Shown here: positions 24,952-32,642 of the stretch, in pieces
Position numbering within the stretch: the first letter of the stretch is position 1
Layout: every line of letters starts with the position of its first letter
Assembly: GCA_040754095.1 (NCBI GenBank)
Contig: JBFMFO010000008.1
Location: forward strand, 45,740 to 109,739
Reading direction: 5' to 3'
Length of the DNA: 64,000 nt
Origin: QYQD01 sp040754095
GTDB lineage: Bacteria; Desulfobacterota; QYQD01
Notes under the pieces: model-generated
Database searches by the model: none
The model's input: only the letters and a program-made list of their open reading frames with translations
What the model was told of the DNA's origin: nothing
Translations under genes and position numbers: made by a program

Positions 24952-26774
24952 GTGAGGATATTCTTTCTACTATTTCCCACGGAACAGGTGTGTATCTGTT
25001 CAAGGATGCTAAAGACCACGTCCTTTATGTGGGAAAGGCCAAAGACTTAAGAAAAAGGCTCGCTTCATATTTTCAAAAAAGACGGGAACAAGGGACCAGG
25101 CTGGAGGCCCTGTTCACCCGGGCTGCCTCTATCGAGACTATCCTGACGGAGAACGAGAAAGAGGCCCTCATCCTGGAATGTAACCTGATTAAAAAACACC
25201 GGCCTCGCTACAATGTAGTTTTACGCGATGACAAAAACTATCTCTCGCTGCGTCTCGACCCTTGTCAGAAGTTCCCCCGCATTACCATCGTCCGGCGCCT
25301 GGCCGATGATGGCGCCATGTACTTCGGCCCGTTTTCCTCCGCCGCGTCTGTGCGTGACACGCTGCGTTTCTTGCAACATATCTTCCCGCTACGCCGTTGT
25401 GGCGACATCGTATTTAAATCACGTACCCGCCCCTGTCTCAATTACCAGATCAAACGCTGCGCGGCCCCTTGCGTTGGTCTGATTTCGGAAGAAGAATATC
25501 GAAAACCGGTTGACCAGGTTGTTTTGTTCTTTCGCGGGCAACTCCAAGACCTCGTAAAAATCTTCGAAAAAGAGATGCAGGCCCTCGCCGACCGCCTGGA
25601 ATATGAAAAGGCCGCCCTTTATCGGGATCGCTTATCAGCCATAAAACGGACCTTAGAAAAGCAATCCGTGACCTCCACACGCCTTGTTGACCAAGATGTC
25701 ATCGGGCTATACCGGCAGGACGGGTCTGTCCAGATATCCATCCTTTTCGTCCGTAACGGGGCCGTGATCGGCCATAAAACCTTTCCCTTCCGGGAAGCGC
25801 CAGCGGCAAACGAAGAGATATTATCCCATCTTCTAAGGCAGTTTTATGGTGAGGGGAAATACATACCCGGGGAAATTCTTATACCGCTGGCCATGGAAGA
25901 CCAGGCGGTGATCGCCTCTTGGCTCAGGGAAAGGACGGGGAAAAAGGTATCGATCCTGATACCCCAAAAAGGAGACAGGCATCGACTCGTGCTGCTGGCC
26001 ATGAAAAACGCCGAAGGTTCCTTCCGCCAAAAACTAAAGGAGGAAGGGGATATCCGTAATCTCCTGACACTTTTGCAGGAAAAACTGGGCCTCGGGTATT
26101 ACCCCGAACGTATCGAGGGCCTTGATATATCCAACATCGGCGGGAAAATGGCCGTGGGTTCTCTGGTAGCATTTGTCAATGGCTCTCCTGATCGGAACTT
26201 CTACCGCCGGTATAAAATAAAACTATCGGAACAGCCGGATGATTACGCCATGATGCGCGAGGTGGTTTCACGGCGTCTGACCCGGGCCAACGAAGAAAAT
26301 TCATGGCCGAATATGCTACTCATAGATGGCGGGAAAGGCCAGCTTAACGTGGCCAGGCAGGCATTGAAAGACCTGGGCTGCAGTGGCCGCGTGGACCTGG
26401 TCGCTCTAGCCAAAGGGAAAAAGGGCGAAATAGACAAAGTATATCTCCCGGAACGTAAAAATCCCGTTCTATGGGAAAGGAACTCCCCGCTCCTCCTTTA
26501 CCTGCAACGCATTCGGGATGAGGCCCACCGCTTCGCCATAGGATACCACCACAAGTTACGCAAAGGGAGTTTGACCCGGTCGCTTTTGGATGAGATACCG
26601 GGGGTCGGCGGTGTGCTCAGAAAAAGATTGCTTACACATTTCGGCAGCGTAGAGAAAACGAGAAGGGCTTCAGTTGAAGAAATCGCCTCGGTCAAGGGGA
26701 TAAATCCCTCTTTAGCGGCTAATATAAAGGCTTTTCTGGAAAATTATAAAAGGGCTCATTCCATAACAGAATGA
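24942..26774 (+). CDS. uvrC: Excinuclease ABC subunit C
   Basis: A 610-residue dual-incision nuclease. The N-terminal GIY-YIG domain is seen in GTGVYLFKDAKDHVLYVGKA (about residues 14-33). A UVR motif follows in LEYEKAALYRDRL (about 216-228), then a cysteine-rich segment, then the RNase H-like endonuclease (EGLDISNIGG, about 389-398) and C-terminal helix-hairpin-helix motifs (DEIPGVGGVLRKRLL and VKGINPSLAANI). The last bases form part of a terminator for the convergent dsr operon. Confidence 0.97.
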   Translation: MALSEDILSTISHGTGVYLFKDAKDHVLYVGKAKDLRKRLASYFQKRREQGTRLEALFTRAASIETILTENEKEALILECNLIKKHRPRYNVVLRDDKNYLSLRLDPCQKFPRITIVRRLADDGAMYFGPFSSAASVRDTLRFLQHIFPLRRCGDIVFKSRTRPCLNYQIKRCAAPCVGLISEEEYRKPVDQVVLFFRGQLQDLVKIFEKEMQALADRLEYEKAALYRDRLSAIKRTLEKQSVTSTRLVDQDVIGLYRQDGSVQISILFVRNGAVIGHKTFPFREAPAANEEILSHLLRQFYGEGKYIPGEILIPLAMEDQAVIASWLRERTGKKVSILIPQKGDRHRLVLLAMKNAEGSFRQKLKEEGDIRNLLTLLQEKLGLGYYPERIEGLDISNIGGKMAVGSLVAFVNGSPDRNFYRRYKIKLSEQPDDYAMMREVVSRRLTRANEENSWPNMLLIDGGKGQLNVARQALKDLGCSGRVDLVALAKGKKGEIDKVYLPERKNPVLWERNSPLLLYLQRIRDEAHRFAIGYHHKLRKGSLTRSLLDEIPGVGGVLRKRLLTHFGSVEKTRRASVEEIASVKGINPSLAANIKAFLENYKRAHSITE

Positions 26775-26778
26775 GCCC
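26752..26778 (-). terminator. Terminator of the dsr operon, inside the uvrC 3' end
   Basis: GGGCTCATTC (26752-26761) and GAATGAGCCC (26769-26778) form a perfect 10-bp stem with a 7-base loop. On the minus strand it is followed by TTTTATAATTTT, a good U-tract; on the plus strand a C-run follows. It therefore ends transcripts arriving from dsrP, 48 bp downstream of its stop, while encoding the last residues of UvrC. Confidence 0.75.
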
Positions 26779-26825
26779 CCCCTCCAAACCACCTTAACCT
26801 ATACAAACTTTACCGAAAAAAGCTC

Positions 26826-27980
26826 CTATGCTATCTCTTTCTTGACCGAGACAGCTATCTTCCAGAGAACAGTTAATATCAGTGCGCCGGTCGCATACAC
26901 CATCATGGAAACCGCCAGTTCCGGGATCGTCGGTGCATACTCTGTTACCCTTTCAAACATATTCGGAACAAACCCGGCCACCAGCAAGGCCAGTCCTTTA
27001 TCAATCCAGCTCGCGCCAACCAGCATAAGAAGAGCCGGGACCAATATATTTTCGTTGTTCCGGAAGGCGGGCGGGATCAGTAAGATCAGACAACCAATGG
27101 CCATTACTACGGCAGCCCACATAAAGGGGACCAGGAGATTGTGCCCTTCCAGGCCGTGGAAAAGGTATTCGAATGAATGCATATGACCCGGGATGTTGCT
27201 GTAGAAGGCAGTAAATAGTTCAAGTCCAAAAAAGAAGACGTTCACACACATGGCATAGGTAATAATCTTTGCCAATGATTGGATCGCCTCTTTCCCAGGA
27301 TCGTACTTTGTCAACCTTCTCAACAGCAGGGCCAGCAGAAGGAGTATCGCAGGCCCGGAACAAAACGCCGAGGCCAGGAACCGTGCAGCCATAATAGCAG
27401 TAAGCCAGTAATGTCTTCCCGGGATACCGGCATAAAGGAAGGCCGTCACGGTGTGAATGCTGAAGGCCCAGATTACAGAAAGATACACAAGGGGCTTTAT
27501 CCACGAGGCCGGCGCTACACCTTTGCGTTCCGCTTGGAGTGTAGTCCAACCTATGATGATATTCAGAAAGAGATACCCATTCAAAACAACCATATCCCAG
27601 AACAGGATTGAATTGGGTGTGGGGTGCAGGATGACATTCAAGAGACGCTGCGGCTGGCCAAGGTCCACGACGATGAAAAGCATACACATGCTCACCGCAG
27701 AAATGGCCATAAACTCGCCTAAAATAATCATCTTGCTAAACGCCTTGTAGTGATGAAAGTAGTAAGGTAAAACCAACATCACTGCCGAGGCGGCCACGCC
27801 GACCAGATAGGTAAACTGGGCGATATAAAAACCCCATGAGACATCCCGGCTCATACCGGTTATCTTCAGCCCCTGCGTGAGCTGTGTGTAGTAGGCAATA
27901 GAGCCCAACCCAATGACGCCAAGCAGCAACAATATCCATACATAATAGCCTTTACTTCCGTATAGTGCCTTCTCAAGCAT
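26826..27980 (-). CDS. dsrP: DsrP, NrfD-like integral membrane subunit of the Dsr complex
   Basis: A 384-residue polytopic protein of the NrfD/PsrC family with about ten membrane helices (for example VWILLLLGVIGLGSIAYYT at residues 15-33). In the DsrMKJOP complex it is thought to exchange electrons between the quinone pool and the iron-sulfur protein DsrO. It is the last gene of the operon, 10 bp after dsrO. The start ATG gives an N-terminus (MLEKALYGSKGYYVW) similar to other DsrP. No cysteine clusters, as expected. Confidence 0.92.
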   Translation of the reverse strand: MLEKALYGSKGYYVWILLLLGVIGLGSIAYYTQLTQGLKITGMSRDVSWGFYIAQFTYLVGVAASAVMLVLPYYFHHYKAFSKMIILGEFMAISAVSMCMLFIVVDLGQPQRLLNVILHPTPNSILFWDMVVLNGYLFLNIIIGWTTLQAERKGVAPASWIKPLVYLSVIWAFSIHTVTAFLYAGIPGRHYWLTAIMAARFLASAFCSGPAILLLLALLLRRLTKYDPGKEAIQSLAKIITYAMCVNVFFFGLELFTAFYSNIPGHMHSFEYLFHGLEGHNLLVPFMWAAVVMAIGCLILLIPPAFRNNENILVPALLMLVGASWIDKGLALLVAGFVPNMFERVTEYAPTIPELAVSMMVYATGALILTVLWKIAVSVKKEIA

Positions 27981-27990
27981 AGCCCTTACC

Positions 27991-28764
27991 TCATACTATG
28001 TAATAAACGCAAGGTTGCGTACCCAGGTTTGGTTTACGCCGGATGCTGTAATTGGAACGAAGCGCCTGTCTGACCTCTGAGTTCGGGTCATCCAGATCGC
28101 CAAAGATCAGCGCCCCATTGGAGACTTCCACGCAGGCCGGCATCAACCCTTCCTCCAATCTCTCCGTACAAAAAGTGCATTTTTCCACAACTCCGCGCAT
28201 CCGCGTCGGATATTTCGGATTCTCCCCTTTGATATACGGCCGGGGGTCTCCGAAGTTAAAACTCCTGGCGCCAAAGGGACAGGCGGCCATACAGAAACGG
28301 CACCCTATGCATCGGTGCATATCCATCATGACGATGCCGTCTGCCCTCTGATATGTGGCCTTGGTTGGGCATACCCGCACACAGGCCGGCTCATCACAGT
28401 GGTTGCAGAGCAACAAAAACGGCTTATGCTTCACCTCATCCGAAACAAATTTGTTCATATCATCCGGGAAGGCGTGTTCATATTCCTCGGTCCAGATCCA
28501 TTTCACCTCTTGTTTCGTTCCGATGTCCGGGACATTGTGAACGCGATGGCAGGCCTCAATCATCCTCTTGCAATCGGCCTCTGTAAGCTTCCGCGTATCA
28601 ATGACCATGGCCCATCTCTTCGCCGTTAACGCCTTTGGATTGGGCGAGACCTGCGAAGCCTCCACCGGGGCCCTTCGAAGCAACTCAATAGCGGACGTAC
28701 CCCCAAGCCCGGCTACAGCGGAGATTCCGACTATCTTTAAGAATTCTCTTCTATTGATGCCCAT
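27991..28764 (-). CDS. dsrO: DsrO, periplasmic ferredoxin-like subunit
   Basis: A 257-residue iron-sulfur protein with a Tat signal (INRREFLKIVG, about residues 3-13, then a hydrophobic stretch). Cysteine clusters for several [4Fe-4S] centres are seen: CNHCDEPACVRVCP (about 121-134), CIGCRFCMAACP (about 154-165) and CTFCTERL (about 194-201). It is predicted to sit on the periplasmic side next to DsrP and DsrJ. I chose the ATG at 28764, which places the twin-arginine motif at the N-terminus; a longer frame starts 12 codons earlier. It overlaps dsrJ by 28 bp. Confidence 0.93.
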   Translation of the reverse strand: MGINRREFLKIVGISAVAGLGGTSAIELLRRAPVEASQVSPNPKALTAKRWAMVIDTRKLTEADCKRMIEACHRVHNVPDIGTKQEVKWIWTEEYEHAFPDDMNKFVSDEVKHKPFLLLCNHCDEPACVRVCPTKATYQRADGIVMMDMHRCIGCRFCMAACPFGARSFNFGDPRPYIKGENPKYPTRMRGVVEKCTFCTERLEEGLMPACVEVSNGALIFGDLDDPNSEVRQALRSNYSIRRKPNLGTQPCVYYIV

Positions 28765-29165
28765 GCCACCTTCTCCTTCTCTTTCGGTTCGATATGGCAA
28801 GTCCAGCAGTACGGTGTTACGTCCGTGTAATTATGACATTCGTCACAGAACTGCTTTTTATTCGAATGGCAGTTCATGCATTCGTTCTGAAGGCTCATAT
28901 TAAACGTCTTACCGCTGCTGCTCACATACAACCTGCTACCATCACGGACCACGGAATCACGCCAGTCATTAAGAATCTTCATGTGCTCGGCCTGCATAAA
29001 GGCCTTAGGCTCTATACATTTCTTCTCCGCCAACTGCTGGATTACAGGGGTGTCGATTTTGGGGTCCGGCTTCTTAGCGGCCTTGCCCACATTGCTCCAA
29101 AGCGGGAAGGTTACCAGGCCAACGAAAACGACCAGTCCGGTTATGATTTTGCCTCCGTCATACAT
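28737..29165 (-). CDS. dsrJ: DsrJ, triheme cytochrome c subunit
   Basis: A 142-residue periplasmic cytochrome. An uncleaved N-terminal hydrophobic anchor spans about residues 7-24. The three haem-binding motifs are CMNCH (96-100), CDECH (107-111) and CWTCH (120-124). Family members carry an unusual His/Cys-ligated haem; Cys50 here (AEKKC) is the likely ligand, which is inference from the family. It overlaps dsrK by 8 bp. Confidence 0.94.
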   Translation of the reverse strand: MYDGGKIITGLVVFVGLVTFPLWSNVGKAAKKPDPKIDTPVIQQLAEKKCIEPKAFMQAEHMKILNDWRDSVVRDGSRLYVSSSGKTFNMSLQNECMNCHSNKKQFCDECHNYTDVTPYCWTCHIEPKEKEKVAWASIEENS

Positions 29166-30816
29166 CAGCCTCTTCCTCCATTCCCTTTAAAGGTCGAAAA
29201 CGGAAATCTTGAGTCCTCTTCTTCTCTCCAGGTACGACCAGGGCATTCGCTACCATTTCATGGATACCTGTTACCTCCACCCCTGGCGCCCAGTAGTTAC
29301 ACAAAGTCACCAGCGTAGCCCGGTCAATGGCGCAGATACAAGCCAAGTGGTTCACGCCGTGTTTCTTTTGGACATACTGCACCGCGTTTCCTCTGGGCAA
29401 CCCACCCCGCAGCCTCATCTCCATCATCTCGTCCGTCCCCAGTCCAGCCCCGCCTGCGCAACAGAAGGTCTGCTCCCGGATGGTATTCTCAGGCATATCA
29501 TAAAAATTATTACACACGTTCTTGATGATGTAGCGCGGCTCCTCAAAGAATCCCATAGCCCGGGCCGGATTACAGGAGTCATGGAAGGTTGCCGTTATGT
29601 GGTCGTTCCGGCTCGGATCCAGTTTCAATTTGTTGTGTTGGATAAGGTCAGCAGTAAATTCACAGATATGGACCATCTTGGTGGACTTGGCATTTTCGAA
29701 TTTCGTGCCGGTAATGGGAGAGACCGGTTCCTCCAGGAAATCGGCCGGTCCGTTCATAGTATCCATGTACTGGTTGATTACCCTCCACATGTGGCCGCAC
29801 TCCCCACCCAGGATCCATTTCACCCCCAGCCTTTTGGCCTCGGCATACATCTTGGCATTAAGCCTCTTTATCATCTCATGCGAGGTAAACAGGCCAAAGT
29901 TCCCTCCCTCAGAGGCATAGGTGCTCCAGGTGATGTCGAGTCCCATACTCGACAAGTAATGAAATAGGTAGTGATATCCCATATAGGTGTAGGTACCGGG
30001 GTCACCGAAGATGTCCCCTGAAGGAGTAATAAATAGTATCTCCGCCCCTTTCCGGTTGAAACTTGGCGTCACCTTGACTCCGGTTACGGTCTCCAGGTCT
30101 TCTAAAAGGAATTCAGTCATCTCCTTGTAGGCATGAGGCAAAATACCCATATGGTTTCCAGTCCGGTAACAATTGGCCACGGGCTCGAGCACCCAGTTGA
30201 CGTTAAGTCCGATCAGGTTAAGGAGTTCCCGGCCGATCATCGTGATCTCTGCCGTGTCGATACCGTAGGGGCAGAATACCGAGCAACGCCGGCATTCCGT
30301 ACACTGGAAAAAGTAAAAAAACCACTCTTTTACCACGTCATAGGTGAGGTCTCTGGCCCCGGCCAGCCTCCCCAGGATTTTTCCGGCAGTGGTAAAATTC
30401 TTTCTATATACCGACCGGAGAAGCTCTGCCCTCAGAACCGGCATATTCTTGGGGTCTCCTCCGCCGATGAAGAAATGACATTTATCCGCGCAGGCACCGC
30501 ATCTTACGCAAATATCCATAAAGAGCCGGAAGGAACGGTACTTTTCCAGCCGCTCGGCCATCCCTTCCAGGAGAATCTCTTTCCAATTTTCAGGCAGTTT
30601 CCAGTCCTCATCCATCGGCGCCCACTCCCGCGGATTCGGAAGGCCGACATACTTCAGATTCTTTGGCTTTGCCGGATAGATAAAGTTGCCGATCTTGAAC
30701 TCCGGCTTGGTATCCATCCAGTCTTCTCGTGGCGGTTTATGATCGACCCTAGGTAACTCCGTGCGGTCGTAATAACCCATCTGATCTGGTCTAAACTTTT
30801 TTGCAGGACCTGCCAT
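29158..30816 (-). CDS. dsrK: DsrK, HdrD-like iron-sulfur catalytic subunit
   Basis: A 552-residue cytoplasmic protein related to heterodisulfide reductase HdrD. The first ferredoxin-type cluster is CVRCGACADKC (C103, C106, C109, C113). The second is CTECRRCSVFC (about residues 173-183). The C-terminal CCG-domain cysteines (HDSCNPAR, FCCAGGAG) bind the special [4Fe-4S] centre proposed to act on DsrC disulfide or trisulfide. It lies 2 bp after dsrM. Together with DsrM it links menaquinol to cytoplasmic sulfite reduction in sulfate reducers. Confidence 0.94.
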   Translation of the reverse strand: MAGPAKKFRPDQMGYYDRTELPRVDHKPPREDWMDTKPEFKIGNFIYPAKPKNLKYVGLPNPREWAPMDEDWKLPENWKEILLEGMAERLEKYRSFRLFMDICVRCGACADKCHFFIGGGDPKNMPVLRAELLRSVYRKNFTTAGKILGRLAGARDLTYDVVKEWFFYFFQCTECRRCSVFCPYGIDTAEITMIGRELLNLIGLNVNWVLEPVANCYRTGNHMGILPHAYKEMTEFLLEDLETVTGVKVTPSFNRKGAEILFITPSGDIFGDPGTYTYMGYHYLFHYLSSMGLDITWSTYASEGGNFGLFTSHEMIKRLNAKMYAEAKRLGVKWILGGECGHMWRVINQYMDTMNGPADFLEEPVSPITGTKFENAKSTKMVHICEFTADLIQHNKLKLDPSRNDHITATFHDSCNPARAMGFFEEPRYIIKNVCNNFYDMPENTIREQTFCCAGGAGLGTDEMMEMRLRGGLPRGNAVQYVQKKHGVNHLACICAIDRATLVTLCNYWAPGVEVTGIHEMVANALVVPGEKKRTQDFRFRPLKGMEEEADV

Positions 30817-30818
30817 GG

Positions 30819-31811
30819 TTACTCCTTTTCCACTGGTAATCCAGCTTCTTTCATTTGTTCTCTGAATTCATCTTCATATTCTTCGTAGGTATGAACCTTT
30901 ACCGGGTAATTCCAGGGATTGATGTGTCTTACGGCCCGGTTGTTGTTAGCCAGATTTCTGGTGGGACTGAGGAAGACCCCGCCCAGATGCATCAGCTTGC
31001 TGAATGGGAAGTATGCAAACAAGGTGCTGACCAGAAAGAGATGGATGTAAAAAATAACCCCGATCCCCTCTGGTATCTTGGGGCTGAAAGTGACCAGTCC
31101 CATGGTCAGCTCTTTCACGCCTACGATATTTGTCTTGAAGAAATAACGCATCAGGATGCCGCTCACAGCTATGCCCATGATCAAAAAGAGCGGAAAGTAA
31201 TCATTCGCCAGCGAGATGTACCGCAACTGGGGGACTAAGACCCTTCTCAAGAAAAGGTACGCCACGGCCGCCAAAATAACCATATCCGTCTGATAGAACA
31301 CAGGGACACCTATCTGTAAAATTCCGTCCAGCGTCTCAGCCCATTTTACGAAGAAAGGTATCGGCTCAGTAACAAATCTCAGGTGTCTAATTAAAATAGT
31401 CAGGAAGGAGTAATGAAAGGCTAAAGAACCCAGCCAGAGCCACTTCGAAGAACCATATCGGAGTACCGGCCCTTCCCTCAAATCAACTTTTGTGTTTCTG
31501 AACAGTGAACGGAAGAGAAAGATCTCCAACAACATCCTTATGATAACTTCACCGGTAGTAAACGGGTTATCGAACCTATTCCGTTTTACCCATGTCTGAC
31601 TTTTTTGCTGGCCGCAGGTGGCGGGTATCCGAAATGGAACCGGCGAACGTCCCCACTGCACAACGCGACGAATGAACCCTATCAGAAATATAAGAAAGGC
31701 GGCATAGGGTATAAAAACACCAAAAAGGTAGTTCATTCCGGCGCCACTCACTCCCGCGTAAGCAATTAAGGTGAGCGCCAGGACTGCGATGAGGGGAAGC
31801 AAAAGTCTCAT
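30819..31811 (-). CDS. dsrM: DsrM, cytochrome b subunit
   Basis: A 330-residue NarI/HdrE-like membrane cytochrome b. It has hydrophobic helices at the N-terminus (LLLPLIAVLALTLIAYAGV), about residues 31-49, 120-142, 175-192, 205-225 and 242-270, with conserved His in LAFHYSFLTILIRHLRF (about 131-147) and YIHLFLVSTLFAYFP that would bind haem b. It forms the quinone-reactive module with DsrK. The gene follows the RsbRD-like gene after 6 bp. Confidence 0.92.
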   Translation of the reverse strand: MRLLLPLIAVLALTLIAYAGVSGAGMNYLFGVFIPYAAFLIFLIGFIRRVVQWGRSPVPFRIPATCGQQKSQTWVKRNRFDNPFTTGEVIIRMLLEIFLFRSLFRNTKVDLREGPVLRYGSSKWLWLGSLAFHYSFLTILIRHLRFVTEPIPFFVKWAETLDGILQIGVPVFYQTDMVILAAVAYLFLRRVLVPQLRYISLANDYFPLFLIMGIAVSGILMRYFFKTNIVGVKELTMGLVTFSPKIPEGIGVIFYIHLFLVSTLFAYFPFSKLMHLGGVFLSPTRNLANNNRAVRHINPWNYPVKVHTYEEYEDEFREQMKEAGLPVEKE

Positions 31812-31817
31812 TTACCG

Positions 31818-32408
31818 TTACCTCACTTCGTTTAGGCTATCAATATTAGTATCTTTGGGATCCGGCTGTTCCTCCGGGATCTCGCCTATCATATTTGTTT
31901 TTTGCAACAATCTAAAAAGCCTGTTTTTCCACTCGGTTGCCCTGATTTCATAGACCTGCTCACGGCATTTCATATAGATGTCAAAAGAGAGGAGGGCCAT
32001 GTCATCTATTCTGGACTCGATAAACAACAGCTCGCCGGAAAGCTGGTGCTGTTGGATATCAGACTCCAGCTCTTCCCGAATCAGTCTCTTGAGCACGAAA
32101 ACAAAGGCGATAGCCTGCGTGGGAGTAAAATCCTGAACTGCCCTGATTCGAATAACCCTGTCGAGAAAGGGAGAAACTTTTTCAGTATCCACTCCATTGA
32201 GAAGCTCTTCGAACAGGCCTTCTATCCCTTCAGATATCATAGCGCCTACGGGATTAGCGAACTGGTTCTTTTGTGCCTTCAAGAATTTGGCCGTGTCAGC
32301 CGGATAGGTCTCTAAGATCGCGTCGAGCCACTTTCTCACAATGGCGGATTTCTTTTGTGATAAGAGGCGGGCCAAGGTTATATCCCGAACTTGTTGGGGC
32401 GAAGACAT
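31818..32408 (-). CDS. RsbRD N-terminal domain protein, first gene of the dsr operon
   Basis: A 196-residue helical protein resembling the N-terminal domain of RsbR/RsbT co-antagonists (RsbRD_N). This fold is globin-like and serves as a sensor. Visible family features are LLSQKKSAIVRKWLDAILETYP near residues 15-36 and PVGAMISEGIEGLFEELL (about 53-70). No STAS domain follows, so it is a stand-alone sensor module. Such genes commonly precede dsrMKJOP in sulfate reducers. A possible role is sensing or regulating the complex; this is inference from position. Confidence 0.82.
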   Translation of the reverse strand: MSSPQQVRDITLARLLSQKKSAIVRKWLDAILETYPADTAKFLKAQKNQFANPVGAMISEGIEGLFEELLNGVDTEKVSPFLDRVIRIRAVQDFTPTQAIAFVFVLKRLIREELESDIQQHQLSGELLFIESRIDDMALLSFDIYMKCREQVYEIRATEWKNRLFRLLQKTNMIGEIPEEQPDPKDTNIDSLNEVR

Positions 32409-32443
32409 GCTCTTAAATCCACCTGAAATTAGATACGGCTACC

Positions 32444-32473
32444 CTTGTAGCACGTTATTTCTTTCACTGTCAA
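32444..32473 (-). promoter_or_regulatory. Possible second dsr promoter
   Basis: On the minus strand, TTGACA (32468-32473), 18-base spacer, TACAAG (32444-32449). The -35 box is perfect and the -10 box matches at four positions. It lies about 35 bases before the first ATG of the operon, downstream of the stronger promoter. Confidence 0.45.
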
Positions 32474-32514
32474 TAAAAAATATTCTATGAATGGCGGCTC
32501 ACTCAGTTTAGAAT

Positions 32515-32543
32515 TCTATAGACAAATTCCGTTTGCGTGTCAA
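32515..32543 (-). promoter_or_regulatory. Main sigma-70 promoter of the dsr operon
   Basis: On the minus strand, TTGACA (32538-32543), 17-base spacer, TATAGA (32515-32520). Eleven of twelve positions match the consensus with ideal spacing. It lies about 107 bases before the RsbRD-like start, in the 234-bp gap after the EndoQ-UvrD gene. Confidence 0.8.
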
Positions 32544-32642
32544 GAATAAAACGCATGCTGTGGCTGTGACATTTTTCACTATGCCATAAGACTTAAAGGT
32601 CTTAAATTAAGTCGGCTTAGTCAGGCCGTCAGAGTCACGGTA

